Shown piece after piece: positions 1 through 6,558 of a DNA stretch of 35,696 bases (within the stretch, counting starts at the first letter, position 1; every line of letters starts with the position of its first letter). The position numbers and the translations under genes are program-made. Below the pieces are notes generated by a model that saw only the letters and a list, made by a program, of their open reading frames with translations, had not been told where the DNA came from and did not search any database. The DNA is taken from contig CASCWU010000031.1 of NCBI GenBank assembly GCA_949155905.1, forward strand, positions 1-35,696. The letters run 5' to 3'. This DNA comes from an uncultured Lachnospiraceae bacterium. Lineage in GTDB: Bacteria > Bacillota > Clostridia > Lachnospirales > Lachnospiraceae.

Positions 1-1
1 A

Positions 2-1684
2 AATGACATTCGTGTCATAAATCAGCCCGTATCGGATATTTATCTGGCGGCAACAGAGCCGTGGAGCCGGGAGGAGATACCGGAGGAGGAGGTACTTGAG
101 GCGCTCGGAGAGGTAAGCGATTATCCAGAGGTGCAGGAGCTGGTACAGGAGACGGTAGAGAAGTTTGGCGGAAATGCTCCTGACGGGAATATAAACGGAG
201 TTTCAGGCGGTGGTTTGCAGGGCGGGCTATCCGGTACTCCGGGCGGAATCAGTCAGGGAACGACAGGAGACGGAGAGGCAGATCAGGCTGGATTCGGGCA
301 GTCTAATCAAAGTGAACAGCCAGGACAAGTCGGGCAGTCTGATCCGTCAGGAAAAGATATGGTAATAGCAACAGCCAAAAAGGGACATCGGCTGGCAGAA
401 GGCAAGAATCTGATTCTGGTACAGATTGAGGCGCTGCAGAGCATGATGCTGCAGGCAGAATACGAGGGGCAGGAGCTGATGCCGAATCTGAACCAGCTAT
501 TAAAAAAAGATACGATTTATTTTGACCATTATTATGCGACGATTGGAAAGGGAAATACAGCAGATGCCGAGTTTGCTACTCTGAACAGCTTGTATCCGGT
601 GATTGATCGGGAGTGCTATGAGCTGTACCAGACCAATACGTATGACGGGTTGCCTTGGATGCTCAAGGAAAAGGGGTATTCGACCTTTGGGGTACACGGC
701 TATCTGGGCGATTTCTGGAACCGAAACTATGCGTATCCTTATCAGGGAATTGACGAATACTATAGTATAGAGGATTTGGATGATAGCGATCAAATCGGAC
801 TGGGAATTTCCGATAAGTCGATGTTTCGTCAGGCAGCGGCGTTGATGGAGGAGCAGGAGGGGCCGTTTTTCTCCTTTTTGGTTACGCTGACCAACCACCA
901 TCCTTATCAGCTTCCGGAGGAGCTTTCCGAAATCCGGTTAACGGAGGAGCATGAGGGGACGAAGTTCGGCAGCTATTTACAGACAGTGCATTATACGGAT
1001 CAGGCGATTGCTGTTTTCATCGAGGAGCTAAAGGCGAGGGATTTGTATGAGGATTCGGTGCTGGTATTTTACGGAGATCATCATGGCCTGAATAAAAACA
1101 TGGACGACAATGAGATTTATGTCAGCGAATGGCTGGGCAGAGAGTATGATTATGACGAAATGTTCCGTATTCCGTTAATCATCCATATCCCGGGAATCGG
1201 CTATGCAGAGACGGTTTCCACTATCGGAGGACAGGTGGATTTTCTGCCGACTATCGCGAATCTGATGAATTTGGAGTTGGATCATCCGTATATTTTGGGA
1301 CGTGATTTGTATAATGCAGAGGAGGGCTTTGTAGCGTTTACGGCGTATTTGTTTGAGGGCTCCTTTGCCAAGGATGGTGTGATGTTTGAGATTTCCAGAG
1401 AGGGCTTGTTTGAGGGCAGTCGTGCCTGGGCCATCGGAACCGGGGAGGAGCTGCCGATTGAGGAGTATTATGAGGATTATGAAAAGGCAGTGAAGTTAAA
1501 GCAAACCTCAAGGGATATTTTAGAGCAGGATTTGATCAGCAACCATGTCAGCCATGAGGTGACGCCTTATCTGCCGCCAGAGGATCTTCCCTCAGAGGGA
1601 ACCTCCGGGGAGGGAGAACAGGAAACAGATGGAGCAAAGAAAGAGGAAAAGCCTGCGAAGCAGGAGGGTATAACAGAAAAATGA
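2..1684 (+). CDS. LTA synthase family sulfatase-fold protein, 5' end outside window
   Basis: The reading frame is open from base 2, so the start lies upstream of the window; a GTG at 131 is only an internal codon. 560 residues are visible. The C-terminal part is a type I phosphodiesterase/sulfatase domain of the LtaS type: the NLILVQIEALQS strand, a GNTADAEF motif whose Thr (codon 557-559) matches the LtaS nucleophile, and a YGDHHG metal-binding motif near 1070-1084. By family, such enzymes sit in the membrane with the catalytic domain outside and transfer glycerol phosphate from phosphatidylglycerol to lipoteichoic acid or similar polymers; the exact substrate is not decidable here. The N-terminal membrane segments must be upstream. 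Unusual is a Gly/Gln/Ser-rich linker at about 170-355 before the catalytic domain, and a Lys/Glu-rich tail. The gene converges on queT with a shared terminator. Confidence 0.88.
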   Translation, partial: NDIRVINQPVSDIYLAATEPWSREEIPEEEVLEALGEVSDYPEVQELVQETVEKFGGNAPDGNINGVSGGGLQGGLSGTPGGISQGTTGDGEADQAGFGQSNQSEQPGQVGQSDPSGKDMVIATAKKGHRLAEGKNLILVQIEALQSMMLQAEYEGQELMPNLNQLLKKDTIYFDHYYATIGKGNTADAEFATLNSLYPVIDRECYELYQTNTYDGLPWMLKEKGYSTFGVHGYLGDFWNRNYAYPYQGIDEYYSIEDLDDSDQIGLGISDKSMFRQAAALMEEQEGPFFSFLVTLTNHHPYQLPEELSEIRLTEEHEGTKFGSYLQTVHYTDQAIAVFIEELKARDLYEDSVLVFYGDHHGLNKNMDDNEIYVSEWLGREYDYDEMFRIPLIIHIPGIGYAETVSTIGGQVDFLPTIANLMNLELDHPYILGRDLYNAEEGFVAFTAYLFEGSFAKDGVMFEISREGLFEGSRAWAIGTGEELPIEEYYEDYEKAVKLKQTSRDILEQDLISNHVSHEVTPYLPPEDLPSEGTSGEGEQETDGAKKEEKPAKQEGITEK

Positions 1685-1726
1685 GGCAGAGCAGCTAAGA
1701 GGCAGAACTTGTTGCTGTCACCTGCC

Positions 1727-1775
1727 GGGGGCATATGAGAGAGGGATGGAATCCCGCCTCTGATATGCCCCTTTA
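1727..1775. terminator. Hairpin terminator between convergent genes
   Basis: GGGGCATAT at 1728-1736 pairs with ATATGCCCC at 1763-1771. Further imperfect pairing of GAGAGAGGGAT with ATCCCGCCTCTG closes the inside. It lies between the stop of the LtaS-like gene and the stop of queT, so it can serve both. The T-run on the plus side is short (TTTAT). Confidence 0.65.
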
Positions 1776-1778
1776 TGG

Positions 1779-2285
1779 TTAGGATGGAAATAAGATATGT
1801 TTATATGTTTGCAGAGACAGCATCAGTACCGTACCCAGGATACCGCAGGAGATAACCTCTCCCAGACCAACGGTCAGCATCAGGAACGGAATGGTATCCT
1901 CTACGAAGTAAGCATAGCTAAGGATAAACGGGACAATCAGCGTATTGGCGAGAATCGGAGGAAGCGGAGCCAGAAACGGCTTTCCCTTGATCAACACCTT
2001 GCGCAGCAGATAGGTTCCGAGGGCGCCAAGCAGGGTAGCAAGGCTGCCGAAAAGAACGTCCCAGAGAATACAGCCGGTCAGGATGTTGCTGAGCAGACAG
2101 CCCAGAAACAGTCCGGGGATAGCGGCTGGGGTAAAGACGGGCAAAATCGTCAGGGCTTCGGAGAAGCGAACCTGGATTACCCCGTTGGCCAGACCAAGCC
2201 AGGAGGCCAGGTAGGTCAGAATGACGTAGAGCGCCGTGATAATCGCGGCGTGTGCAACATACATTGCGCTTTTTGAGTGTTTCAT
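1779..2285 (-). CDS. queT: QueT family transporter (queuosine precursor ECF substrate-binding subunit)
   Basis: 168-residue very hydrophobic protein of the QueT/COG4708 family, the substrate-binding (S) subunit of an energy-coupling factor transporter proposed to import the queuosine precursor preQ1. Family features visible are the first helix (AAIITALYVILTYL), IQVRFSEALTILPVF, IPGLFLGCLLSNIL, the LFGSLATLLGA segment, LAPLPPILANTL and VGLGEVISCGILG. I chose ATG at 2285 because AGGAG (2295-2299) lies 9 bases upstream and the extra 34 residues of the longer frame are polar and translate the structured leader. The shared ECF energizing module (EcfA/EcfT) is not in the window, as is usual for group II S components. 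Expression is probably controlled by the leader RNA described separately. It is a single-gene unit with its own promoter. Confidence 0.88.
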   Translation of the reverse strand: MKHSKSAMYVAHAAIITALYVILTYLASWLGLANGVIQVRFSEALTILPVFTPAAIPGLFLGCLLSNILTGCILWDVLFGSLATLLGALGTYLLRKVLIKGKPFLAPLPPILANTLIVPFILSYAYFVEDTIPFLMLTVGLGEVISCGILGTVLMLSLQTYKHILFPS

Positions 2286-2398
2286 GTGTTTTCTCTCCTT
2301 TAGTTTTGTTTGAAAAAGCCGTATGGCGTTTTCCGTCAGGAAGGTCTCGAACTGACGTGGCAGAATCCAGCGTTGCCGCTGTTTCAAATTTTCTGCCG
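2286..2398 (-). ncRNA. Structured queT leader, candidate preQ1 riboswitch (class I-like pseudoknot with inserted hairpin)
   Basis: On the minus strand the leader first forms GGCAGAA/TTCTGCC (2397-2391 with 2365-2359) around a CAGCG-GCAA-CGCTG hairpin (2381-2368). Next is a GTCAG/CTGAC stem (2356-2352 with 2339-2335) with a 12-base loop TTCGAGACCTTC. Then comes a second hairpin GAAAA-c-GCC/GGC-TTTTTC (2333-2312), then an A-rich tail AAACAAAACTAAAGGAG (2311-2295) that ends in the Shine-Dalgarno sequence. Loop CCTT can pair with AAGG of the ribosome site. Stem length, the TTC at the start of a 12-base loop and the ACTAA-GG tail match my memory of class I preQ1 aptamers (B. subtilis queC); the hairpin between stem and tail is not part of that class. 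The gene (queT) fits preQ1 control. Class assignment is inference. Confidence 0.5.
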
Positions 2399-2404
2399 CA
2401 GACT

Positions 2405-2433
2405 ATCATATAATAAGAAGGAAGGATTGTCAA
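2405..2433 (-). promoter_or_regulatory. Sigma-A promoter of queT
   Basis: On the minus strand TTGACA (2433-2428), a 17-base spacer and TATGAT (2410-2405). The predicted transcript starts near 2398, exactly where the folded leader begins. Confidence 0.8.
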
Positions 2434-2490
2434 GAAGGGAAATGCTTTGGCAGGGATAGAAGCGCACAGACAGGAAAGGGACAAAACAGA

Positions 2491-5028
2491 ATGGGACAGA
2501 AAAAAAACAAGAATAAAAAATCCGGGAATAAAAAATCTGGAGGGAAAAAAAGAATACGGCGGATAGCGGGGTATTTTTTCCTGGGCTTATTGGCAGTCAT
2601 GCTGGCAGCAGGAGTCTGGTTTTATGCCTGCTATGGAGTGCGCTTTCAGGAGATGCAAAAGGAAGCCAGGCGTTTGGTTGAGGCAAGCAATGAGGATACC
2701 TTCCGCCAGGCAGAAACAAGCTTAGTCTACGATAAGGACGGGAATCTGATTTCTGCTTTAAAGGGAGAAAAGGACGTCTATTATATCAGTCTGCAGGATA
2801 TTCCGGCGGAGACGATAGAGCTGATGATCAGCATTGAGGATAAAAAATTTTACCGACACAGGGGATTGGATTTTAAGGCAATTGCCCGGGCTGCCTGGGC
2901 GTTGATAGAGAATAAGGGCGAGATCACGCAGGGAGGAAGCACCATTACACAGCAGCTTGCCCGCAACATTTTCCTGACGCATGAGGAAACCTGGGAGCGG
3001 AAGCTCAAGGAAATGTTTATCGCAATGGAACTGGAAAAGAAGTATTCCAAAGCAAAAATCATGGAATTTTATCTCAATAATATTTATTTTTCCAATGGCT
3101 TTTATGGAATCCAGGCGGCCAGCTTCGGTTATTTTGACAAAAGTGTTCAGGATCTGACCTTATCCGAGCAGGCATTTCTCTGTGCGATCCCCAACAGTCC
3201 GAATCTCTACGACCCATATCAGAATCCAGACAATACAGTAGAGCGGCGGAATCGTATTCTGCATCAGATGGTATTGGATGGGAAGCTGTCGGAGGAGGAA
3301 GAAAAGGCAGCAAAGCAAGAGGAGATTGTACTGTGTAAGAAAAAGCGGACAAAAAATAATTATGTAGAAACATTTGTATACGACTGTGCTGTGCGGGCTT
3401 TTATGAAGCGGGCAGGGTTTTCCTTTCAGTATACATTTTCAGATGACGAGGAGGAAGAGGAGTATTTAGAGCGTTACCAGGAGCTGTACCGAGAATGCCA
3501 GACTTCGCTGTATACCGGGGGCTACCGGATTTATACGTCGATGGATCAAAAGCTGCAAAAGGAGCTGCAAAGGTCCGTGGATGAGGGCCTGGCAGGAGAA
3601 AACGGACAGAACGAGGAAGGTGTCTATGAGCTTCAGGGGGCAGCCGTAACCATAGACAACGATACTGGACGGGTGGTAGCTATCGTGGGAGGACGTTCTC
3701 AGGAGCTGCCGGGCTATACCTTAAATCGGGCATTTCAAAGCTACCGACAGCCAGGGAGCAGCATTAAGCCGTTGGTGGTATATACGCCGGCCTTTGAACA
3801 GGGGTATGCGCCTCAGGATGTAGTAGAGGACAAGAAGCGGGAGGATGGCCCGCGGAATGTAGACGGAGTGTATGCCGGGGAGGTTTCCATTCTCCGTGCA
3901 GTAGCCGTTTCCAAGAATACCGTAGCCTGGGATTTGCTAGAGGAATTGACACCGGCGAAGGGACTTTCTTATCTGTTAAATATGAATTTTTCCAGATTGT
4001 CTAAAGAGGATTATAACCTGGCAGCAGCGCTTGGCGGCCTGACGCATGGGGTGAGTCCGGTAGAGATGGCGTCGGCCTTTGCCGCTCTGGAAAACCGGGG
4101 GATTTACAGAGAGCCTACCTGTATTGTAAAAATCATGGATGCAGAAGGCACTGTTCTTGTATCAGAGGCGCTTTGGGAGGAGGACAGGATTTATCAGGAA
4201 GAGGCGGTAGAGAAAATGAACTACTGTCTGGTAGAGGCGATGAAGAGCGGGACAGGACGAAGGGGGCAGCTAAAGGAAATGCCATGCGCCGGAAAGACTG
4301 GAACGACCAACGATCAAAGAGACAAATGGTTTGTAGGCTTTACGGCTTATTATACGACCAGTGTCTGGGTAGGCTATGATTTGCCCCGTTCGTTGGAGCG
4401 CCTCCCGGAACAGACAGAGCCATTGCTGATTTGGAATGCTTTTATGGAGGAGCTGCATCAGGGAAGGGAAGCGCTGGAGCTGCCGGTTTATCAGATCCCG
4501 GAGGAAGAGGGCGCACCGTTGGAGCCGTTGCCGCCGGTAGAGGAGGATCCGGAGGAAACAGAGCCGGACGAGTCAGATCCCGAGGAAACCGATCCGGGCG
4601 ACGAGGAAGCGGACGATTGGGGTGATGAGAATGGAGACGGTGATTGGAGCGACGACTGGGGCGATGAGGAAGGAGACGGCGATTGGAGCGACGACTGGGG
4701 CGATGAGAATGGAGACGGTGATTGGAGCGACGACTGGGGCGATGACGAGGGAGACGATGATTGGAGCAATGAGGATGGAGACAGCGATTGGAGCGATGGC
4801 TGGGATGAGGAAGATGGAGACGGCGATTGGGACGATGGCTGGAGCGATGGAGATAGCGACTGGGAGGACGATGATGCTTCGGGCGGAGAGGATAGCTCCG
4901 GGGAGACGGACGAACCGTCAGAAGATGGTTCCGGTGAAGAGAGATTTGGCAGAAACAGTGGCGAGACAGAAGAAAATTTAGATGATACGACCTCTGCCGC
5001 CTGGGGGGAGGACGAAGGGGAGGATTGA
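2491..5028 (+). CDS. Class A penicillin-binding protein (PBP1a type) with acidic Trp/Asp repeat tail
   Basis: 845-residue bifunctional peptidoglycan synthase. A Lys-rich cytoplasmic start is followed by one membrane helix (about residues 26-48). A GT51 glycosyltransferase domain (about 75-250) carries catalytic E116 in SIEDKKFYRHRG and GGSTITQQLARN at 148-159. A transpeptidase domain has S423 in the PGSSIKP motif (SxxK 423-426), SKN at 474-476 and KTGT at 602-605. These indicate polymerisation and cross-linking of lipid II outside the membrane. From about residue 675 the chain becomes extremely acidic, with four near-identical 13-residue units (DDWGDENGDGDWS type) and decaying copies, about 170 residues in all; known PBP1a tails are often Pro/Gly/Ser-rich but this Trp-Asp pattern is unusual. 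The start ATG is preceded by AGGAAAGGG. No firm promoter: a TATAAT at 2409-2414 lacks a good -35 element. Confidence 0.93.
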   Translation: MGQKKNKNKKSGNKKSGGKKRIRRIAGYFFLGLLAVMLAAGVWFYACYGVRFQEMQKEARRLVEASNEDTFRQAETSLVYDKDGNLISALKGEKDVYYISLQDIPAETIELMISIEDKKFYRHRGLDFKAIARAAWALIENKGEITQGGSTITQQLARNIFLTHEETWERKLKEMFIAMELEKKYSKAKIMEFYLNNIYFSNGFYGIQAASFGYFDKSVQDLTLSEQAFLCAIPNSPNLYDPYQNPDNTVERRNRILHQMVLDGKLSEEEEKAAKQEEIVLCKKKRTKNNYVETFVYDCAVRAFMKRAGFSFQYTFSDDEEEEEYLERYQELYRECQTSLYTGGYRIYTSMDQKLQKELQRSVDEGLAGENGQNEEGVYELQGAAVTIDNDTGRVVAIVGGRSQELPGYTLNRAFQSYRQPGSSIKPLVVYTPAFEQGYAPQDVVEDKKREDGPRNVDGVYAGEVSILRAVAVSKNTVAWDLLEELTPAKGLSYLLNMNFSRLSKEDYNLAAALGGLTHGVSPVEMASAFAALENRGIYREPTCIVKIMDAEGTVLVSEALWEEDRIYQEEAVEKMNYCLVEAMKSGTGRRGQLKEMPCAGKTGTTNDQRDKWFVGFTAYYTTSVWVGYDLPRSLERLPEQTEPLLIWNAFMEELHQGREALELPVYQIPEEEGAPLEPLPPVEEDPEETEPDESDPEETDPGDEEADDWGDENGDGDWSDDWGDEEGDGDWSDDWGDENGDGDWSDDWGDDEGDDDWSNEDGDSDWSDGWDEEDGDGDWDDGWSDGDSDWEDDDASGGEDSSGETDEPSEDGSGEERFGRNSGETEENLDDTTSAAWGEDEGED
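4612..4767 (+). repeat. 39-bp tandem repeat inside the PBP gene (4 units plus degenerate copies)
   Basis: Units at 4612-4650, 4651-4689, 4690-4728 and 4729-4767 differ at few positions and each encodes 13 residues (D-D-W-G-D-E/D-N/E-G-D-G/D-D-W-S). Decayed copies continue to about 4870. The period is a multiple of three, so unit gain or loss keeps the frame open. Confidence 0.9.
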
Positions 5029-5043
5029 TCTGTAAGAAGAGCC

Positions 5044-5072
5044 TTGACGATAGCAGAGCTTTCGCTTATAAT
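5044..5072 (+). promoter_or_regulatory. Sigma-A promoter of the DUF1858 gene
   Basis: TTGACG (5044-5049), 17-base spacer, TATAAT (5067-5072). The predicted start near 5079 leaves a leader of about 175 bases before the ATG. That leader holds hairpins such as CAGCC/GGCTG (near 5170-5190) and GGCAC/GTGCC around CGT-GAGG-ACG (near 5200-5223). I recognise no known riboswitch in it. Confidence 0.75.
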
Positions 5073-5254
5073 GTGGAATAGGTATTCAGCAGGAAGGGCG
5101 GCAGAGAGCAGCCGTTTTACAGGCAGGATACACAAGGGAAAACGCGCATAGGGCGGTCAGCGTACAAACAGCCGGAGAAAAGGCTGCGTTCGGGCTTGCA
5201 GGCACGGCGTGAGGACGGTGCCGCAAGAAGCGTGAGGAAACGGAGGTGACAGGC

Positions 5255-5458
5255 ATGGCTCAAGTAACAAAGGATATGATTATATCGGATATTATCCGCT
5301 TGGATCAGGGGACAATCCCGCTTTTGATGGAGGCCGGGATGCACTGCGTAGGATGCCCGTCCGCACAGGGAGAATCCTTGGAGGAGGCAGCAATGGCGCA
5401 TATGATCGATGTAGATGATCTGGTAGAGACCTTAAATGATTATCTGGCAACGAGATAA
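5255..5458 (+). CDS. DUF1858 domain protein (hybrid-cluster-protein-associated redox disulfide domain)
   Basis: 67-residue single-domain protein. It matches the DUF1858/TIGR03980 pattern: T-K-D-M then ISDIIRLD, a [19 protein letters not shown] core, and a C-terminal helix with [14 protein letters not shown]. The CxxC pair is C31/C34. By family these tiny proteins are thought to be redox or iron-sulfur-related helpers, but a precise function is not established. I chose ATG at 5255 because GGAGG (5242-5246) is 8 bases upstream; an in-frame GTG at 5246 overlaps that site and is rejected. It stands alone between its own promoter and a strong terminator. Confidence 0.88.
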   Translation: MAQVTKDMIISDIIRLDQGTIPLLMEAGMHCVGCPSAQGESLEEAAMAHMIDVDDLVETLNDYLATR

Positions 5459-5477
5459 GAAGCATCAGAAGGTATCC

Positions 5478-5527
5478 AACAGCAAAAAAAACAGGGCGAC
5501 TGCACATCGCCCTGTTTTTTTGCTGTT
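5478..5527. terminator. Bidirectional intrinsic terminator
   Basis: A near-perfect inverted repeat: AACAGC, an A-run and ACAGGGCGA at 5478-5499 against TCGCCCTGT, a T-run and GCTGTT at 5507-5527. The loop is CTGCACA. A-run and T-run flank the GC stem, so it works for the DUF1858 gene on plus and for mecA on minus. Confidence 0.92.
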
Positions 5528-5580
5528 ACTTTCGCAGTCCGCCGCAGGCAGAGAATCCGGCAAAGCCAGCTTCTAGTTTA

Positions 5581-6369
5581 CTATAAAACGGCCAGTATCG
5601 CCAATGCGTCCTGACGCAGAATCGGTTCGTAATGCTCCTCCATGTGAGCCAGAGTCGCATAAGTAGTACGCTCCTGGCGGGCATATTCCGACAGAAGGTT
5701 GCATGCCTTACCGAATTCCTCCGTCGTATGTTCCGAACGGAACAGTACCAGGTGGTAGGTTCCTGTATGTGTGTTTTTATATACGCGGTTTTCTCCATGA
5801 TACAAATCGATCAGCCGGATAGCAACGGCACTGATATCAGACAAAGAAGAAAAGGTATAGACCTTCATCATGTCAGGCGTTGTCTTGCGCTTTGGCTTCT
5901 CAGAGGCCGCTTGGTCGGCCTTTTTATTGGTCGGGAGGCCAAGGCAGTCCGGGAGAGGGATAAAGTCCGCTTCTGCCGGGTCTGTCTCCGAGGTCGTCAT
6001 ATAGCTATCCGGATGTCCGAGACACTCCAATAAATCATCCACCGGATCGTCAAGATCCTCATAGTCGTCTTCCGCCAGCGGGTCAGGGGAAAATTTGGAG
6101 AAACGGGTGTCTAACTCATCCGGATCTTCTACCTTTGTAATGACAAGAATCAAACGATCCAAGGATGCCGGGATTGCTTCTATCATCAATGGGAGATCCT
6201 CCGCATCAAATCCAAATTCATAGGAGGCCTGCTGCATCATATCACGAAAAAGCTCCTTTGCCTTTTCCGTTCCGTAGGCCAGTTCACTCAGACGAAGTCC
6301 TCTTGTAACCAGATCCTCCCGATCAAGGGTACAGCGAATTTGATTTTCACTTAGCTTTTCCAGCCGCAT
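5581..6369 (-). CDS. mecA: Adaptor protein MecA
   Basis: 262-residue MecA-family adaptor. By family it binds unfolded or specific regulatory proteins through its N-terminal domain and ClpC through its C-terminal domain, delivering substrates to the ClpCP protease in the cytoplasm. The N-terminal domain starts MRLEKLSENQIRCTL and contains the DLVTRGLRLSEL and KAKELFRDMMQQA segments; the C-terminal domain (about 170-262) has VYTFSSLSDISAVAIRL, NRVYKNTHTGTYHLVL and a last EHYEPILRQDALAILA-like stretch. The middle is an acidic linker (about 105-165) richer in Asp/Glu than in Bacillus MecA. AAAGGATGTG precedes the ATG. It has its own promoter and ends at the bidirectional terminator. Confidence 0.9.
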   Translation of the reverse strand: MRLEKLSENQIRCTLDREDLVTRGLRLSELAYGTEKAKELFRDMMQQASYEFGFDAEDLPLMIEAIPASLDRLILVITKVEDPDELDTRFSKFSPDPLAEDDYEDLDDPVDDLLECLGHPDSYMTTSETDPAEADFIPLPDCLGLPTNKKADQAASEKPKRKTTPDMMKVYTFSSLSDISAVAIRLIDLYHGENRVYKNTHTGTYHLVLFRSEHTTEEFGKACNLLSEYARQERTTYATLAHMEEHYEPILRQDALAILAVL

Positions 6370-6422
6370 GGAATCACATCCTTTCCAAATAGATTGCAGT
6401 CTGAACGAGTATGCTTGTTTAG

Positions 6423-6451
6423 AGTATAAGGGAAAAAGCGAATAAAGTCAA
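6423..6451 (-). promoter_or_regulatory. Sigma-A promoter of mecA
   Basis: Minus strand TTGACT (6451-6446), 17-base spacer, TATACT (6428-6423). Confidence 0.75.
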
Positions 6452-6515
6452 TCTTTAATTCCATATCAATAATAAACAGTTTTGTAAATAACTGGAGAAT
6501 GATTTCGTCAAAATG

Positions 6516-6546
6516 TTACAAAAATTACCTGTAATTTCGTTATAAT
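6516..6546 (+). promoter_or_regulatory. Possible upstream promoter of the kinase gene
   Basis: TTACAA (6516-6521), a long 19-base spacer and TATAAT (6541-6546). A transcript from here would start near 6553, only about 6 bases before the ATG at 6559. Confidence 0.4.
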
Positions 6547-6558
6547 AACAAGAAAATT

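Noticed and set aside
1797..2484. Overlapping frames on both strands across queT
   Set aside because: They are shadows: one is antisense to queT, the other is another frame through the leader, and neither matches a known protein.
2401..2490. Promoter for the penicillin-binding protein gene
   Set aside because: A TATAAT is present at 2409-2414 but no acceptable -35 sequence lies at the right distance, so no promoter is called.
4612..4870. Tandem repeats as a CRISPR array
   Set aside because: The units are contiguous, without spacers, and keep the coding frame of the penicillin-binding protein; no cas genes in the window.
4491..5135. Long minus-strand frame (214 codons, Ser/Pro-rich)
   Set aside because: It is antisense to the repeat tail of the penicillin-binding protein; the composition results from the repeats and there is no ribosome site or promoter.
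5079..5254. Cobalamin riboswitch before the DUF1858 gene
   Set aside because: An AAGGGAA string is present, but the other conserved blocks of that riboswitch are not.
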